Of a stretch of 56,545 nt of DNA, positions 40,601-49,917 are shown in pieces; positions within the stretch are counted from its first letter, which is position 1, and the number at the start of each line of letters is the position of its first letter. Both the position numbers and the translations under genes were made by a program. This DNA is from Hyphomicrobiales bacterium (GTDB lineage Bacteria; Pseudomonadota; Alphaproteobacteria; Rhizobiales; Rhizobiaceae). The stretch is taken from positions 1 through 56,545 of the forward strand of contig JAPLOZ010000024.1 of NCBI GenBank assembly GCA_026400435.1. The letters run 5' to 3'. The notes under the pieces were generated by a model. The model ran no database searches, had not been told where the DNA came from, and saw only the letters and a program-made list of their open reading frames with translations.

Positions 40601-43111
40601 GTCGCCGGCGAAATCGGGGCGAATGCCGATCATGTCCGATGTCGGGCGCACGGCGATGTCGAGCGAACGCTCGACTGCGCGGCCGCCGGCCTCGCGCATG
40701 CGCAGCGTCACCGCCGCGTTGATCAGCCGCGTGGTGGCAGGCGGCTGGTCGACGCTGACGGGGAAATTGGCCTTGCCATCGTCGCCGATGAACGGCAGCC
40801 CGGTCAAAGGCGTGCGGTTGGCCTCGACGTCCTGCTCATCGGCAAGGCCGAACCAATAGCCCTTGAAGGCGTCCCACTGGCGCCTGGTGCTGAGGGCGAT
40901 GTCGCCTTCCAGCGCCAGGCCCGCAGCCGGCGCGCCATACAGGAAACGGCCGTCGACCGTGATGTCGGCCGTCTCGCCGGGCGCGATCTCCGCCTTGTCG
41001 GACGTCATGTCGAACTCGATGCGGTCCGGCACGAAGTCCTCGACCAGGAAGTTCTGGCTGACGATCGCCGCTTGCTTGGGGTCGGTGTGGATCGCCACGG
41101 TCCAGGTGCCGCGCATGGCGGCGGACGACAGGCCGAGATCGACGGCATGGCCGCCGGCCGACGCGCCGTCGGAGACGATGCGGCGGTCCTCGACGCCGTC
41201 GGGGCGCGTGAAGATGAAGGTGAGCGGCAGGTTCTCGACGGCATCCGCGGAATCATTGCGCGCAAGGGCTGCGACATGCACGGTCTCGCCGGCGCGGTAG
41301 ATGCCGCGCTCGGTCCAGGCGTAGATGTCCATCGCACCGGGCGCTGCGCGGCCCTCGACGCCGCGGTCGGAAAGGTCGAAGCCGGCCTTGGTCATGTCGA
41401 GGAAGACAAAATCCTGGCCGCCGCTCGATGCCATCAGCACGGCCGGAGCCATGCCGTTTTCGCCTCGGGTCAGGCCCGGATTGAGCGTGGCGCGCCCCTC
41501 GGCGTCGGTGGTCGCCGTGCCAAGCACCTCATTGTTTCGCGCAAGCAGCGTCAGTTCTGCGTTGGCGATGGGCTTGGCGGTGCCGAGCGAGCGGGCGAAC
41601 ACGTTAAGCCCGTCCTGGCCGGTGTAGGTGGTGAGGCCGATATCGGAGACGACGAACCACTGGGTGGCGCGCGGCAGCCAGGAGTCAGTGCGGTCGTCCT
41701 TGGGCTGGGCGGTCAGCACGTAGACGCCTGGCTTGCGGTCGGGCAGCGCCTCGTCGACCGGGAAGCTGGTGGTGACTTCCTTGTTGAGGTCGTTGGCGAC
41801 GGTGAGTTCACCCTCCCAGACCGGCGCGCCGAGCTGGCTCGCCACGCTGTCGAGGTCATAGCTGTCGAGCTGGCGCAGGAACTGGTAGCCGGACAGAAGC
41901 TGGGCGAGCGAGCGGTCGCCGATGCGGAAGAGCTTCATCTCCGCGACGTCCATGTTGACGGTCACGACAGGAATGCCGCGCCGCGCGGTGGAAGGCAGCA
42001 CGAAGCTGTCGCCGCTGAAACGGGCGGTCGCCGCGCGGTCCTGGATGTAGATCGAGAGGACGACCGGGCCTTCCAGCACCTCGCCGATCGCAGCCGGCAG
42101 GCCGGGACGGAAGGCAATCCGGTAGTTATGACCGTGTTCCAGCCCTTCGACGCATATCTGGCGTCCCTCCGCCTCGATGCTCTTCGGGGCGGCTTCGTCC
42201 ACGGTCACGAAGGGCATGTAGTCGACGCCAGCCTTGACGAGGTCGTCGGAGAATTGCGCGCAAACGCGCGGCGAAGCAGTGTCGGCCTCTACGGTGTGCT
42301 CGATGACGCGGAAACCCTTGCGGGCCTTGAGGTCCTCGTATTGGGAGCGGACCGCGGCCGAATTCACCAACGCAAGGCTCGCCTCATAGGCCTGCAGCGA
42401 CGGACGGTACAGCTCACGGCGATCGAGCGCCACCGCGATCGTGGCGAGAGCGTCGGCGCGGGTGGTGGCAGTGCGCAGCAGCAAGTAGGCATTGTAGGCG
42501 GCGGACGTCCCGTCGCTCTGCAATGTCGCGGTTTCCTGGCTGTTGACCGGCTGCACGGCGAGCGTCGCGCGGGCAAGCCCGAGCCACAGCCCGCCATCTT
42601 CGGGCGCGGTGGCGACGGCGGTCGTGAACTTCTGCATCGCCGAACGCGGATCGCCCGTCCGCAGGGACAGTTCGCCCGCCTCCGCCAGGGCTGCCAGGCC
42701 CTGATCGCCGACCTTGACGCTGCCATTGGTCAGCCGGGTGCGGAAGGAGGCGGCTTCGTCGGCCATCCAGGTCGGGAAATAGGAGAGCGCGCGCGGTGCG
42801 CCGATGTCTGGCTCGCCGCTGATCGGCACGACCTTGCCGGCAATGGCTCCGCCGAAAGGCTTGATGGTAGCGAAATCGGACTTCAGGAAGCACCATTTCG
42901 CCTTGGTGTTGTAGGTGAAGGCGCGGCACTGGCTGTCGCCGAGGCAGGAGGTCTTGCACTGGTCGAGCGTGACGTTCTGCTCGGAGCGCAGGTCGAAGCC
43001 GAAATAGTCGGAATTGTCCGAGGTGACGACCTCGCGGGCGTCCACCGCCCATGCCGGACCGGCAAAAGCGACGAGTATGAACGCAATGACCGAAAATATG
43101 CGCGCGCGCAT
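37652..43111 (-). CDS. Bacterial alpha-2-macroglobulin with N-terminal PAN domain
   Basis: The 1819-residue protein has a Sec signal peptide (MRARIFSVIAFILVAFAGPA, then WAVDA) and a PAN/apple-like module at about 26-85 (CKTSCLGDSQCRAFTYNTKA, with several cysteines). Tandem macroglobulin domains follow, including the typical DIYAWTERGIYRAGETVHVA and GKATVSFDIPQFNGTVRIMT blocks. The thioester site is YPYGCAEQTTSRALPLLY, with Cys1372. A2M traps attacking proteases covalently and would protect the envelope together with PbpC. Unlike E. coli YfhM it shows no lipobox, so it is probably a soluble periplasmic protein rather than a lipoprotein. Length is above the usual ~1650 because of the extra N-terminal module. 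It is divergent from tamA across a 425-base region. Confidence 0.94.
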   Translation of the reverse strand: MRARIFSVIAFILVAFAGPAWAVDAREVVTSDNSDYFGFDLRSEQNVTLDQCKTSCLGDSQCRAFTYNTKAKWCFLKSDFATIKPFGGAIAGKVVPISGEPDIGAPRALSYFPTWMADEAASFRTRLTNGSVKVGDQGLAALAEAGELSLRTGDPRSAMQKFTTAVATAPEDGGLWLGLARATLAVQPVNSQETATLQSDGTSAAYNAYLLLRTATTRADALATIAVALDRRELYRPSLQAYEASLALVNSAAVRSQYEDLKARKGFRVIEHTVEADTASPRVCAQFSDDLVKAGVDYMPFVTVDEAAPKSIEAEGRQICVEGLEHGHNYRIAFRPGLPAAIGEVLEGPVVLSIYIQDRAATARFSGDSFVLPSTARRGIPVVTVNMDVAEMKLFRIGDRSLAQLLSGYQFLRQLDSYDLDSVASQLGAPVWEGELTVANDLNKEVTTSFPVDEALPDRKPGVYVLTAQPKDDRTDSWLPRATQWFVVSDIGLTTYTGQDGLNVFARSLGTAKPIANAELTLLARNNEVLGTATTDAEGRATLNPGLTRGENGMAPAVLMASSGGQDFVFLDMTKAGFDLSDRGVEGRAAPGAMDIYAWTERGIYRAGETVHVAALARNDSADAVENLPLTFIFTRPDGVEDRRIVSDGASAGGHAVDLGLSSAAMRGTWTVAIHTDPKQAAIVSQNFLVEDFVPDRIEFDMTSDKAEIAPGETADITVDGRFLYGAPAAGLALEGDIALSTRRQWDAFKGYWFGLADEQDVEANRTPLTGLPFIGDDGKANFPVSVDQPPATTRLINAAVTLRMREAGGRAVERSLDIAVRPTSDMIGIRPDFAGDEVPQGGTAKFSLIASDASGTRKAIPGALWKLVKVERNYQWYRSGNYWNYEPVTFTEAVASGTIDIAADSEISISQAVDWGRYRLEVETPDAGGPATSYEFDAGWYVAATSTETPDGLEIALDKESYAPGEVAKLKISPRFGGELLVAIGAEKLITTVSASVPEGGATIDIPVGTGWGAGAYVTATLFRPGEAQESRMPARAIGVKWLKVDPGQRKLAVATSAPEKSTPRSTLSIPVSVAGAAPGSDAYVMVAAVDVGILNLTKYEAPDPEDWFFGQRMLGIELRDLYGRLIDGSLGATGRIRTGGDGVGLTAQGSPPTEKLVAFFSGPVRLDMDGKATVSFDIPQFNGTVRIMTVAWTKESVGHAVQDVIVRDPVVITAGMPRFLAPGDQAVMRLDVANTDGPDGDYALAIETSGGLSIGALPDKLSLVGGKRVTMTVPLVAENVGTGGITIRLTHPDGLEVEQALALPVRPSATPVTARMVVDLGPNGSSLRVDRELLAASMLEGATVSVGVSQSAAFDVPSMLMTLDRYPYGCAEQTTSRALPLLYVSELSASAGMQDEPELKERIQDAIWRVLNYQSSSGSFGLWGPGSGDLWLDSYVSDFLTRAREKGYDVPAQAMSQALANLQNSLSYDVDLEDRGSDIAYALYVLARNKRASVGDLRYYTDTKLEAFSSPMAVAQLGASLALYGDAQRSEAAFTAALQLAKNTPDYNWYRSDYGSKLRDGAAMLALAAESRPTPSVVPELIRLVSAERNATRWTSTQDDAWMLLAARALQAGNAALELTVDGQPYTGGFSRTLTGEELLASPIVIGNAGKNPVQAVVTTVATPVEPLPAGGDGFSIARTYYRMDGSEANVTEVTQNERFVVVLRVTEDNDWASRVLVNDLLPAGFEIDNPRLVSSADLANFGWLQRTEAAHLEFRDDRFIAAFDRGEDADRDITLAYVVRAVTPGVFVHPAAGVEDMYRPQYSARTSTGMMEVKAP

Positions 43112-43216
43112 GAAACTCCCCCTGAACGATCTGCATACCGTGACGCAGCCAGATCAGCTCTAGCGCGTTCAACGGAGACAGGGACCGCCTGTCACGGTTT
43201 GGTTCGCGCATGCCGC

Positions 43217-43292
43217 CTAGTGGAGCGAATTTGACATTCGATACATGTCCGAGGCAAGCGAAGTATCGAATGTCAAATTCAAAGGCCACTAG
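43217..43292. repeat. Large palindromic element 1 between alpha-2-macroglobulin and tamA
   Basis: An 18-bp arm, GAATTTGACATTCGATAC (43227-43244), has its exact inverse complement at 43263-43280, with an 18-base centre. Outside these, CTAGTGG (43217-43223) pairs with CCACTAG (43286-43292). The element would form a very stable cruciform or RNA hairpin. It lies in the 425-base gap between divergent genes. No open reading frame is contained. Confidence 0.8.
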
Positions 43293-43309
43293 AGCCAGGT
43301 ATTTGTCTG

Positions 43310-43379
43310 GTGGTCCTTTGGTTTCGACATTTGCTCTGGAGCTTGAACCGAAGGGTTGCAAATGTCGGAATCGGACCAC
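43310..43379. repeat. Large palindromic element 2, similar design
   Basis: GTGGTCC (43310-43316) pairs with GGACCAC (43373-43379), and inside it CGACATTTGC (43325-43334) pairs exactly with GCAAATGTCG (43358-43367) around 23 bases. It resembles element 1 in layout (outer GTGG-type arm, inner ~10-18 bp arm containing GACATT) and follows it after 17 bases. The rest of the gap, 43380-43536, holds only the probable tamA leader. Confidence 0.75.
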
Positions 43380-43536
43380 TGGCATGCTATGTCGCCTGCG
43401 CCACTGGCAGACCGGGATATGACAGCTTAACAGCCGAGAGAGCCGGCGCGCAATTTCTGACAGTTCGATTGTGGCCCCTTTACGAGCGCTTCAGAACTTC
43501 ATTCCAATTTTAGTTTTGACGGTTAGTCTGGAGGAA

Positions 43537-45471
43537 ATGGCAGTCCGGTTAGCGTCCACTGCGGGGGGAACTGTAGCGGGGCGCTCCATGCGCTTCGTGC
43601 TCGTCATGCTTGTGGCGGGCACGGCGGCGCTTACCCATACGCCAAGCGCCAGCGCCTTCGAACTGTTCGGCTTCAAGTTGTTCGGCTCGAAGGACGAAGA
43701 CGAGGACATCGTCGACCCGCTGGTCTTTTCGGCAACGCTGACTGTCGAAGGCGACGACCCGGAGATCAAGGAAACGCTGGAGAAGGCTTCGGCGCTGGTC
43801 AAGGACGCCGAGCGCCCGGTTTCCGGCTCGCTCGGCCTTTTGGCCAAGGCGCGCTCGGACCGCGAACAGCTTGTCGCGGCACTCTATGCCGACGCCCGCT
43901 ATGATGGCGTAGTCGACATCGCCATCGATGGCCGCAGCCTCGACGAATTGCCGCCGGATGCCGATTTCGGCGCAGGTCCGGTGGCGGTGACGATCGCGGT
44001 CGATCCCGGTTCGGTCTATACGCTGGGCGAGATCAAGCTGGACGGCGACGCCGGCGGGCTGATGCCCGCCGAATTCGGGCTCATTCCGGGCGGCAATGCC
44101 GGCTCCACCGCGATCCTGAGGGCACAGGCCGCGATCGTCAGGCGGTTGCAGGAAGACGGGCGGCCGCTCGCCGAAGTGACGGATCGCGCCATCGTCGCCG
44201 ATCACGATAGCGTGACACTGTCCGTGACGCTCAATGTCGAGGCTGGACCGGTGGCGGGATACGGCCCGACCATCGTCAAGGGCACCGAGACGATGGATCC
44301 GGGCTTCACCGCCTACGTGACCGGGCTGAAGGAAGGCAAGACCTATTCGCTGAAGGAGGTGGATGAGGCGCGCGACCGGCTGCTGGCGCTCGGCGTCTTC
44401 TCGAGCGTCAACGTGAAGGAAGGCGACGCGCTCGACGCCAACGGACAGATCCCGATCGAGGTCGAGGTCAGCGAACGCAAGCTGCGCTACTATGGCATAG
44501 GCGCCACGGTCTCAAGCACCGACGGGCTGGGCGTCGAGGGTTACTGGGGGCACCGCAACCTGTTCGGCCACGCCGAGACGCTGCGCATCGAAGGGGCGAT
44601 CGGCCGCGTCGGGGACAACAACGACTACGACGTCGGCAAGCTGGACTACAGCGCCTCTGTCCTGTTCGAGAAGCCCGGCGTTATCGGGCCGGATTCGAAG
44701 TTCTTCTCGCGTTTCACCACCGTTTACGAACACCCAGACGCCTACGACCGCTTCTCCACCGGGATCTCGGCTGGCGTCTCATACCAGTTTACGCGCCAGC
44801 GGAGCGGGTCCGTGGCGGCGTCGCTCGACTACGAGGACGTCGACGATTTCTATCACCCCGACGGGCAGCGCCATCTCATCGCCAGCTTGCCGACGCAGTA
44901 TGTCTTCGACAACCGCGACGACAAGCTCAATCCAAAAAAGGGGTTCCGGGCACTGGCCTTTGCCGAGCCGTCACACGACTTCCTGACCGGGGCGACCTTC
45001 GTGAAAGTGCGGGGGGAGTTGTCGGCCTACCGGGCCGTCGACGCCGCGCAGCGTCTCGTGCTTGCCGGCCGGGTGGCGGCCGGTTCGATCATCGGCGCTT
45101 CGGTCGAGGACATTCCGGCCGACCGGCGCTTCTACGCCGGCGGCGGCGGGTCCGTGCGCGGATACCAGTACCAGGGCATCGGGCCCAAAGACCCCGAAGG
45201 CAAACCAACCGGCGGGCGTTCCTACATGGAGCTGTCGGGCGAACTGCGCATCCAGGTCACCGAGACCATCGGCATCGTGCCGTTCGTCGATGCCGGCAAC
45301 GTCTCGGAAGACGAGTTCCTGGGATCGGCCCGCTTCCAGGTGGGCGCCGGCGTCGGCGTGCGCTACCTGACGCCGTTCGGGCCGCTCAGGATCGACGCCG
45401 CGGTGCCGCTCAACCGCCAACCGGGCGATCCGAGCTTCGGCATCTATGCCGGCGTCGGCCAGGCGTTCTGA
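43537..45471 (+). CDS. tamA: Outer-membrane translocation and assembly protein TamA
   Basis: The 644-residue BamA-superfamily protein has a signal peptide (MRFVLVMLVAGTAALTHTPS, then ASA). POTRA-like repeats (PVAVTIAVDPGSVYTLGEIK and YSLKEVDEARDRLLALGVFS) follow, then a C-terminal 16-strand barrel with the motif RRFYAGGGGSVRGYQYQGIG (the conserved VRGY/F loop) and PFVDAGNVSEDEFLGSARFQ, ending in a terminal phenylalanine (YAGVGQAF). With TamB it helps insert autotransporters and move lipids to the outer membrane. GGAGGA sits almost against the ATG at 43537; the ATG at 43588, where the signal peptide begins, is an alternative start. tamB follows after three bases. Confidence 0.94.
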   Translation: MAVRLASTAGGTVAGRSMRFVLVMLVAGTAALTHTPSASAFELFGFKLFGSKDEDEDIVDPLVFSATLTVEGDDPEIKETLEKASALVKDAERPVSGSLGLLAKARSDREQLVAALYADARYDGVVDIAIDGRSLDELPPDADFGAGPVAVTIAVDPGSVYTLGEIKLDGDAGGLMPAEFGLIPGGNAGSTAILRAQAAIVRRLQEDGRPLAEVTDRAIVADHDSVTLSVTLNVEAGPVAGYGPTIVKGTETMDPGFTAYVTGLKEGKTYSLKEVDEARDRLLALGVFSSVNVKEGDALDANGQIPIEVEVSERKLRYYGIGATVSSTDGLGVEGYWGHRNLFGHAETLRIEGAIGRVGDNNDYDVGKLDYSASVLFEKPGVIGPDSKFFSRFTTVYEHPDAYDRFSTGISAGVSYQFTRQRSGSVAASLDYEDVDDFYHPDGQRHLIASLPTQYVFDNRDDKLNPKKGFRALAFAEPSHDFLTGATFVKVRGELSAYRAVDAAQRLVLAGRVAAGSIIGASVEDIPADRRFYAGGGGSVRGYQYQGIGPKDPEGKPTGGRSYMELSGELRIQVTETIGIVPFVDAGNVSEDEFLGSARFQVGAGVGVRYLTPFGPLRIDAAVPLNRQPGDPSFGIYAGVGQAF

Positions 45472-45474
45472 GCG

Positions 45475-48400
45475 ATGCGGCTGGTCTGGCTCATTGTGCG
45501 CATCATCCGCTACGCGATCTATGCGGCGCTGGCGCTGACGGTCGGCGCGGTCGCGGTGCTGACGCTGACGGAACGCGGCAGGGACAACCTTGCTGGCATC
45601 ATCTCGCACTTTTCCTCGTCTCCCGGGCAGGTAGTCAAGGTCGCCGGCATCAACGGCATATGGTCGGGCAACCTGACGCTTCAAAGCCTTGTGCTGGAGG
45701 ATGTCGACGGCGCCTGGCTGGTGGCGCGCGACGTTGCGGTCGACTGGTCGCCGCTGAAACTGTTGTCAGCGACATTCGACGCCGAGCGCATCTTTGCCAG
45801 ACGCATCGAAGTGGCGCGCGCGCCCAAGCCAGCCAGCAAATCCAAGGACGAGCAGGGCGCATTCGCGCTGCCGGTGGCGATCGATATCAAGCGGATCGAA
45901 CTGCCAGATATTGCGCTCGGGCCTGCTTTGGCCGGCGGCGGCGTTGCATCAGTCGCCGCGACCGGTTCGGCGCGCGCCGAAGCATCGCCGCTGTTGGTGA
46001 CGTCCAAGCTCAACATCGCCCGCAGCGACGGGCGGGCGGGCAACATCGACGCCTCGATCGACTTCGCGCCCGATGACAACAGGATCGACATCGATATCCT
46101 GGCGTCCGAGCCGCAGGGCGGCATCATCGCAAGCCTGCTGAAGCTTCCGGGCGAGCCGCCGGTCGAGATCGAGGTTTCGGGCAGCGGCCCGGCCGCCGAC
46201 TGGGCGGGCAGCGGCACCTTCGCGGTGGACGGCAGCGTTATCACCCGCGTCGACGCCCGACACCAGTTCACCGACAAGGGCAGCGCCATCGAGGCGACCG
46301 GCGAGGGCGAGTTCGAGCGGTTCGTGCCGGCGAATTTGCGCCCGCTGCTGGCCGGCCGGACGAGCTTCGACGCCGCCGGCACGCTGACAAGCGCCGGCGG
46401 CGTGGAGATCGAGCGCGCCGCCATTGAAAGCAATGCCATCACCGCAACCGCGAGCGGCTCGCTCGATCCGCAAACCGCCAGCGATTTCGCGCTCAACCTG
46501 GAGGCCAAGGGCGATGGCGTGCCGCTTTCATTCGGCACCGAAGACAGCCCGATCGAAATGGTCCTGCGGACAGCCTCGGCACGCGCGCTTGGCGACGGCC
46601 GCGAGCCAAACCTGGACATCACTGCAACTCTGGCGAAGGTGGCGACGAACGATGCGGAATTGAGGGAGCTTGCCATCGCCCTGCATTCCGACGCCTTCAA
46701 CATAAAGGACCGAACAGGGCCGGTGACGGGAACCGCAAGCGCCGCCGCGCTGATCATCGACAATCCGACCATCGCGCCGCTGGTGGCGGGAAAGATCAGC
46801 GCCGGAATCGCCGGTACGCTGGCGACGGAATCACTGACCGTGACCGACGGCAATCTCGCCAGTGACGCGCTGGCCGGCAAATTCACCGGCGACGTCTCGC
46901 TGGCAGACGGCTCGGTTACGCTGAAGCTCAATGCCGACCTGGCCGCGACTGCGCTGCCGGCCGCGGTGCGGCCGGTGCTTGCCGAACGGGTGCAACTCGA
47001 CGCCGATATCAGGCGCGACCACGAAGGGCAGGTATCCGCCGATCCGTTCTCGATTGCGTCCGGCCAGCTCTCCGCATCCGGCAGGGTGCGCGCCGCCAAC
47101 AGCGAGATCGACGCCGACATCACCGGCAGGCTCGGCGACGTTGGCCTCCTCGCCCCCGGTGCGGCCGGGGCGGTCGACCTGGCAGTCACGGCCAAGGGCG
47201 CGCTGGGGAAACCCGATGTGTCGCTGACCGTGACGAGCGAGCGCATACAGGCGGCGGGCCGCGAGATCGCCGGACTGAAGCTGGTGGCGACCGGCAAGGC
47301 CGATATCGACAACCCGGCGGCGGACGTGTCGCTGACCGGCACCGTCGGTGGCGAGGTGCTTGACGGCAAGGCGACGCTTTCGACCCCGGGCGGGCGGCGC
47401 GAGGTGAAGGGGCTCACGCTGTCGCTCGGCCAGAACCGCATTGCGGGCGACCTGGTGCTCGACGAAAAATTCCTGCCGCTGGGCACGGTCGACTTCCAGC
47501 TTCCCGATGTCGGCGCGCTGGCGGCGCTGGCGCTGGAGACGGTCAAGGGCGACCTTACGGGAACGATCGACTTCACGGACCAGAACGGCAAGCCGCAGCT
47601 CGCGGTCAAGGCCACGACCAAGGCGCTGTCGCGCGGCGATCTGACTGCGGCGAATGTGGCCATCGACGCGACGGTGAGCGACTACGTGTCGGCGCCGACG
47701 GTGGCCGGACGCGTTCAGGCTGCGACCGTCAGGTCGGGCAAGACAACGGTCAGCGGCATCGACGTGACGCTGACGCAGCAGGCCGGGTGGACCGGCTTCG
47801 ACGGTGGCGCGACGGTGGCCGACATTCCGGTGCGCGCCAACGGGCGCCTGCAGGTCGCCAACGGCAAGACGGTCGTCGAACTGGCCTCGGGCCAGGCGAC
47901 GGTGCGCGGCCTCGCTGCCAAACTCTCGCGGCCGTCGCGCATCGAGATCGCGAACGGCGCCACGACGCTGGACAAGCTCGCGCTCGACATCGGGGGAGGC
48001 ACCGCCGTCCTCTCGGGCACCGCCGGTTCCACCCTCAACCTCAACGCCACGCTGTCGGCAGTGCCGGCCTCGGTGGCGAACAGTTTTGCGCCCGGCCTCG
48101 ATGCCGCGGGCACGATCTCGGGCACGGCCAAGGTTTCCGGTGCGGCGGCGAACCCGGCGGTCGGCTACTCGCTCGACTGGAAGGGGGCGCAGACGGCGCA
48201 GACACGCGCGGCGGGGCTCGGCGCATTCAGCGTTGCCTCCAGTGGCGATTTCGCCGGAGGAAAGCTTACCTTCCAGGCAAACGCCGCCGACGGCTCGGGC
48301 CTCGGCCTGAAGGGCGGCGGCACGGTCGACACGAAATCGCGCGCGTTGTCGCTCGACTTCTCCGGCGGCGTGCCGTTTGCCGTCGTGGCGCCTCGGCTGG

Positions 48401-49641
48401 CGGCTTCCGGCCTGGCGCTGACAGGAACGTCGAACGTAATCCTCCAGGTGCGCGGAACGACCAGTGCGCCGGTCATCGGCGGATCGCTGACGACCTCGGG
48501 CGCGCGCTTCGTGGCGGCCGCTACCGGAATGGCTGTCACCGACATCCGCGCCGACATCGCGATGAGCAACGGCGTGGCGACCATACGCACGCTCAGCGGT
48601 TCGCTTTCGACCGGCGGCACGCTTTCGGGATCGGGCACGGTGGGGATCAATCCCGGCGGCGGCTTCCCGGCCGACATCAGGCTGAAGGTCGACAACGGGC
48701 GCTACACGGACGGGCGCATCGTGACAACGACGATGGACGGCGATCTGGCGATCAAGGGCCCGCTGGCATCGCGCGCAACGCTCTCGGGGACCGTCGATCT
48801 GCAGCGGACGGTGATAACCGTTCCGGACCGACTGCCAACCTCGCTCTCGGAACTCGACGTCAAGCACAGGAACGCGCCGGCCGCCGTGTTGGAGCAGCAG
48901 CGCGCGCTGCAGCCCGCGACCGCCTCGGGTGGCGGTGCCGGCAGGTTGCTGCTCGACCTCACCATCAACGCCAACAACCAGATTTTCGTTACCGGACGAG
49001 GGCTCGACGCCGAGCTTGGCGGCAGCCTGCGGCTCACCGGCTCCACAGCGTCACCTGAAGCCGTCGGCGAGTTCACACTCAGGCGCGGGCGTCTCTCCAT
49101 CATCGGGCGACGGCTGACCTTTACACGCGGCACGATCAATTTTTCCGGTTCGCTGGTGCCCAACCTCGATTTCGCCGCAACATCCGATGTCGGCAATACC
49201 GCCGTGACGATCGTGGTCAGCGGCCTGGCCAACAACCCGCGCTTCGACTTCACGTCGGTGCCGGCGCTGCCGCAGGACGAGGTGCTGGCGCGGCTGATCT
49301 TCGGGCGCTCGCTTTCCAACCTGTCGCCACTGCAGATCGCACAGCTGGCGGACGCCGCGGCCTCGCTGGCCGGCGGCGGGAGTTCATCGCTTCTGCAGTC
49401 ATTGCGCGGCCAGCTCGGCGTCGACGATCTGGACATCAAGACCAACGACGACGGGAGTACATCGGTCTCGGCCGGAAAATATCTCAACGACCGGACCTAC
49501 TTCTCGCTCGAGAAGGGAAGCAAGGCAGGCTCCGGCAAGGCCAAGATCGATCTCGACATCGGGCGCGGCCTGAAGTTGCGCGGCGAAGCCAACGACAGCG
49601 GCGAGGCGAAAGGCGGAATATTCTTCGAACGCGAATATTAG
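45475..49641 (+). CDS. tamB: Translocation and assembly protein TamB
   Basis: The 1388-residue protein has one N-terminal inner-membrane helix (IIRYAIYAALALTVGAVAVL), then more than 1000 residues of alternating beta-strand sequence as in the TamB/AsmA-like beta-taco. A C-terminal DUF490 domain is marked by the LDLTINANNQIFVTGRGLDA, LRRGRLSIIGRRLTFTRGTI and LARLIFGRSLSNLSPLQIAQ blocks. TamB spans the periplasm to contact TamA and is a proposed phospholipid conduit. The start lies three bases after the tamA stop, so the pair is co-translated. Lengths of 1300-1500 are normal in alphaproteobacteria. Confidence 0.95.
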   Translation: MRLVWLIVRIIRYAIYAALALTVGAVAVLTLTERGRDNLAGIISHFSSSPGQVVKVAGINGIWSGNLTLQSLVLEDVDGAWLVARDVAVDWSPLKLLSATFDAERIFARRIEVARAPKPASKSKDEQGAFALPVAIDIKRIELPDIALGPALAGGGVASVAATGSARAEASPLLVTSKLNIARSDGRAGNIDASIDFAPDDNRIDIDILASEPQGGIIASLLKLPGEPPVEIEVSGSGPAADWAGSGTFAVDGSVITRVDARHQFTDKGSAIEATGEGEFERFVPANLRPLLAGRTSFDAAGTLTSAGGVEIERAAIESNAITATASGSLDPQTASDFALNLEAKGDGVPLSFGTEDSPIEMVLRTASARALGDGREPNLDITATLAKVATNDAELRELAIALHSDAFNIKDRTGPVTGTASAAALIIDNPTIAPLVAGKISAGIAGTLATESLTVTDGNLASDALAGKFTGDVSLADGSVTLKLNADLAATALPAAVRPVLAERVQLDADIRRDHEGQVSADPFSIASGQLSASGRVRAANSEIDADITGRLGDVGLLAPGAAGAVDLAVTAKGALGKPDVSLTVTSERIQAAGREIAGLKLVATGKADIDNPAADVSLTGTVGGEVLDGKATLSTPGGRREVKGLTLSLGQNRIAGDLVLDEKFLPLGTVDFQLPDVGALAALALETVKGDLTGTIDFTDQNGKPQLAVKATTKALSRGDLTAANVAIDATVSDYVSAPTVAGRVQAATVRSGKTTVSGIDVTLTQQAGWTGFDGGATVADIPVRANGRLQVANGKTVVELASGQATVRGLAAKLSRPSRIEIANGATTLDKLALDIGGGTAVLSGTAGSTLNLNATLSAVPASVANSFAPGLDAAGTISGTAKVSGAAANPAVGYSLDWKGAQTAQTRAAGLGAFSVASSGDFAGGKLTFQANAADGSGLGLKGGGTVDTKSRALSLDFSGGVPFAVVAPRLAASGLALTGTSNVILQVRGTTSAPVIGGSLTTSGARFVAAATGMAVTDIRADIAMSNGVATIRTLSGSLSTGGTLSGSGTVGINPGGGFPADIRLKVDNGRYTDGRIVTTTMDGDLAIKGPLASRATLSGTVDLQRTVITVPDRLPTSLSELDVKHRNAPAAVLEQQRALQPATASGGGAGRLLLDLTINANNQIFVTGRGLDAELGGSLRLTGSTASPEAVGEFTLRRGRLSIIGRRLTFTRGTINFSGSLVPNLDFAATSDVGNTAVTIVVSGLANNPRFDFTSVPALPQDEVLARLIFGRSLSNLSPLQIAQLADAAASLAGGGSSSLLQSLRGQLGVDDLDIKTNDDGSTSVSAGKYLNDRTYFSLEKGSKAGSGKAKIDLDIGRGLKLRGEANDSGEAKGGIFFEREY

Positions 49642-49917
49642 AACCGGATTTGACCCGGCGTTCGCCTTTGCTGGCCTTACTTCAATTGTGTTTCCGCTAC
49701 TGTGTTTCCATGCTGCACGATCCCAGCGTGACGCGAAGGTCAGGCGTTCCGGGAATCTCGCGACGATACCAATTTTGCGTCAAGTCTGTCGCATTCGCGC
49801 ATACCGGCCTTCCTCCAAAGTTGCACATTTGTAATGGGTTGCTGCACCCGTCCGCTTTGACAACGGCGGCTGGATGCGGAATTGTAATCGGCAGAAAGCC
49901 AACAATGGGAGTTCGTC

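Noticed and set aside
41072..43234. Long plus-strand frame opposite the alpha-2-macroglobulin gene
   Set aside because: No domain or ribosome binding site; the minus strand has signal peptide, PAN module and macroglobulin blocks.
46831..48867. Long minus-strand frame opposite tamB
   Set aside because: Arg/His-rich shadow without recognisable domains; TamB is continuous on the plus strand.
49857..49888. TTGACA followed by TGTAAT as a promoter for the ABC importer operon
   Set aside because: The spacer is 20 bases, outside the usual range, and the -10 is weak; not listed as a feature.
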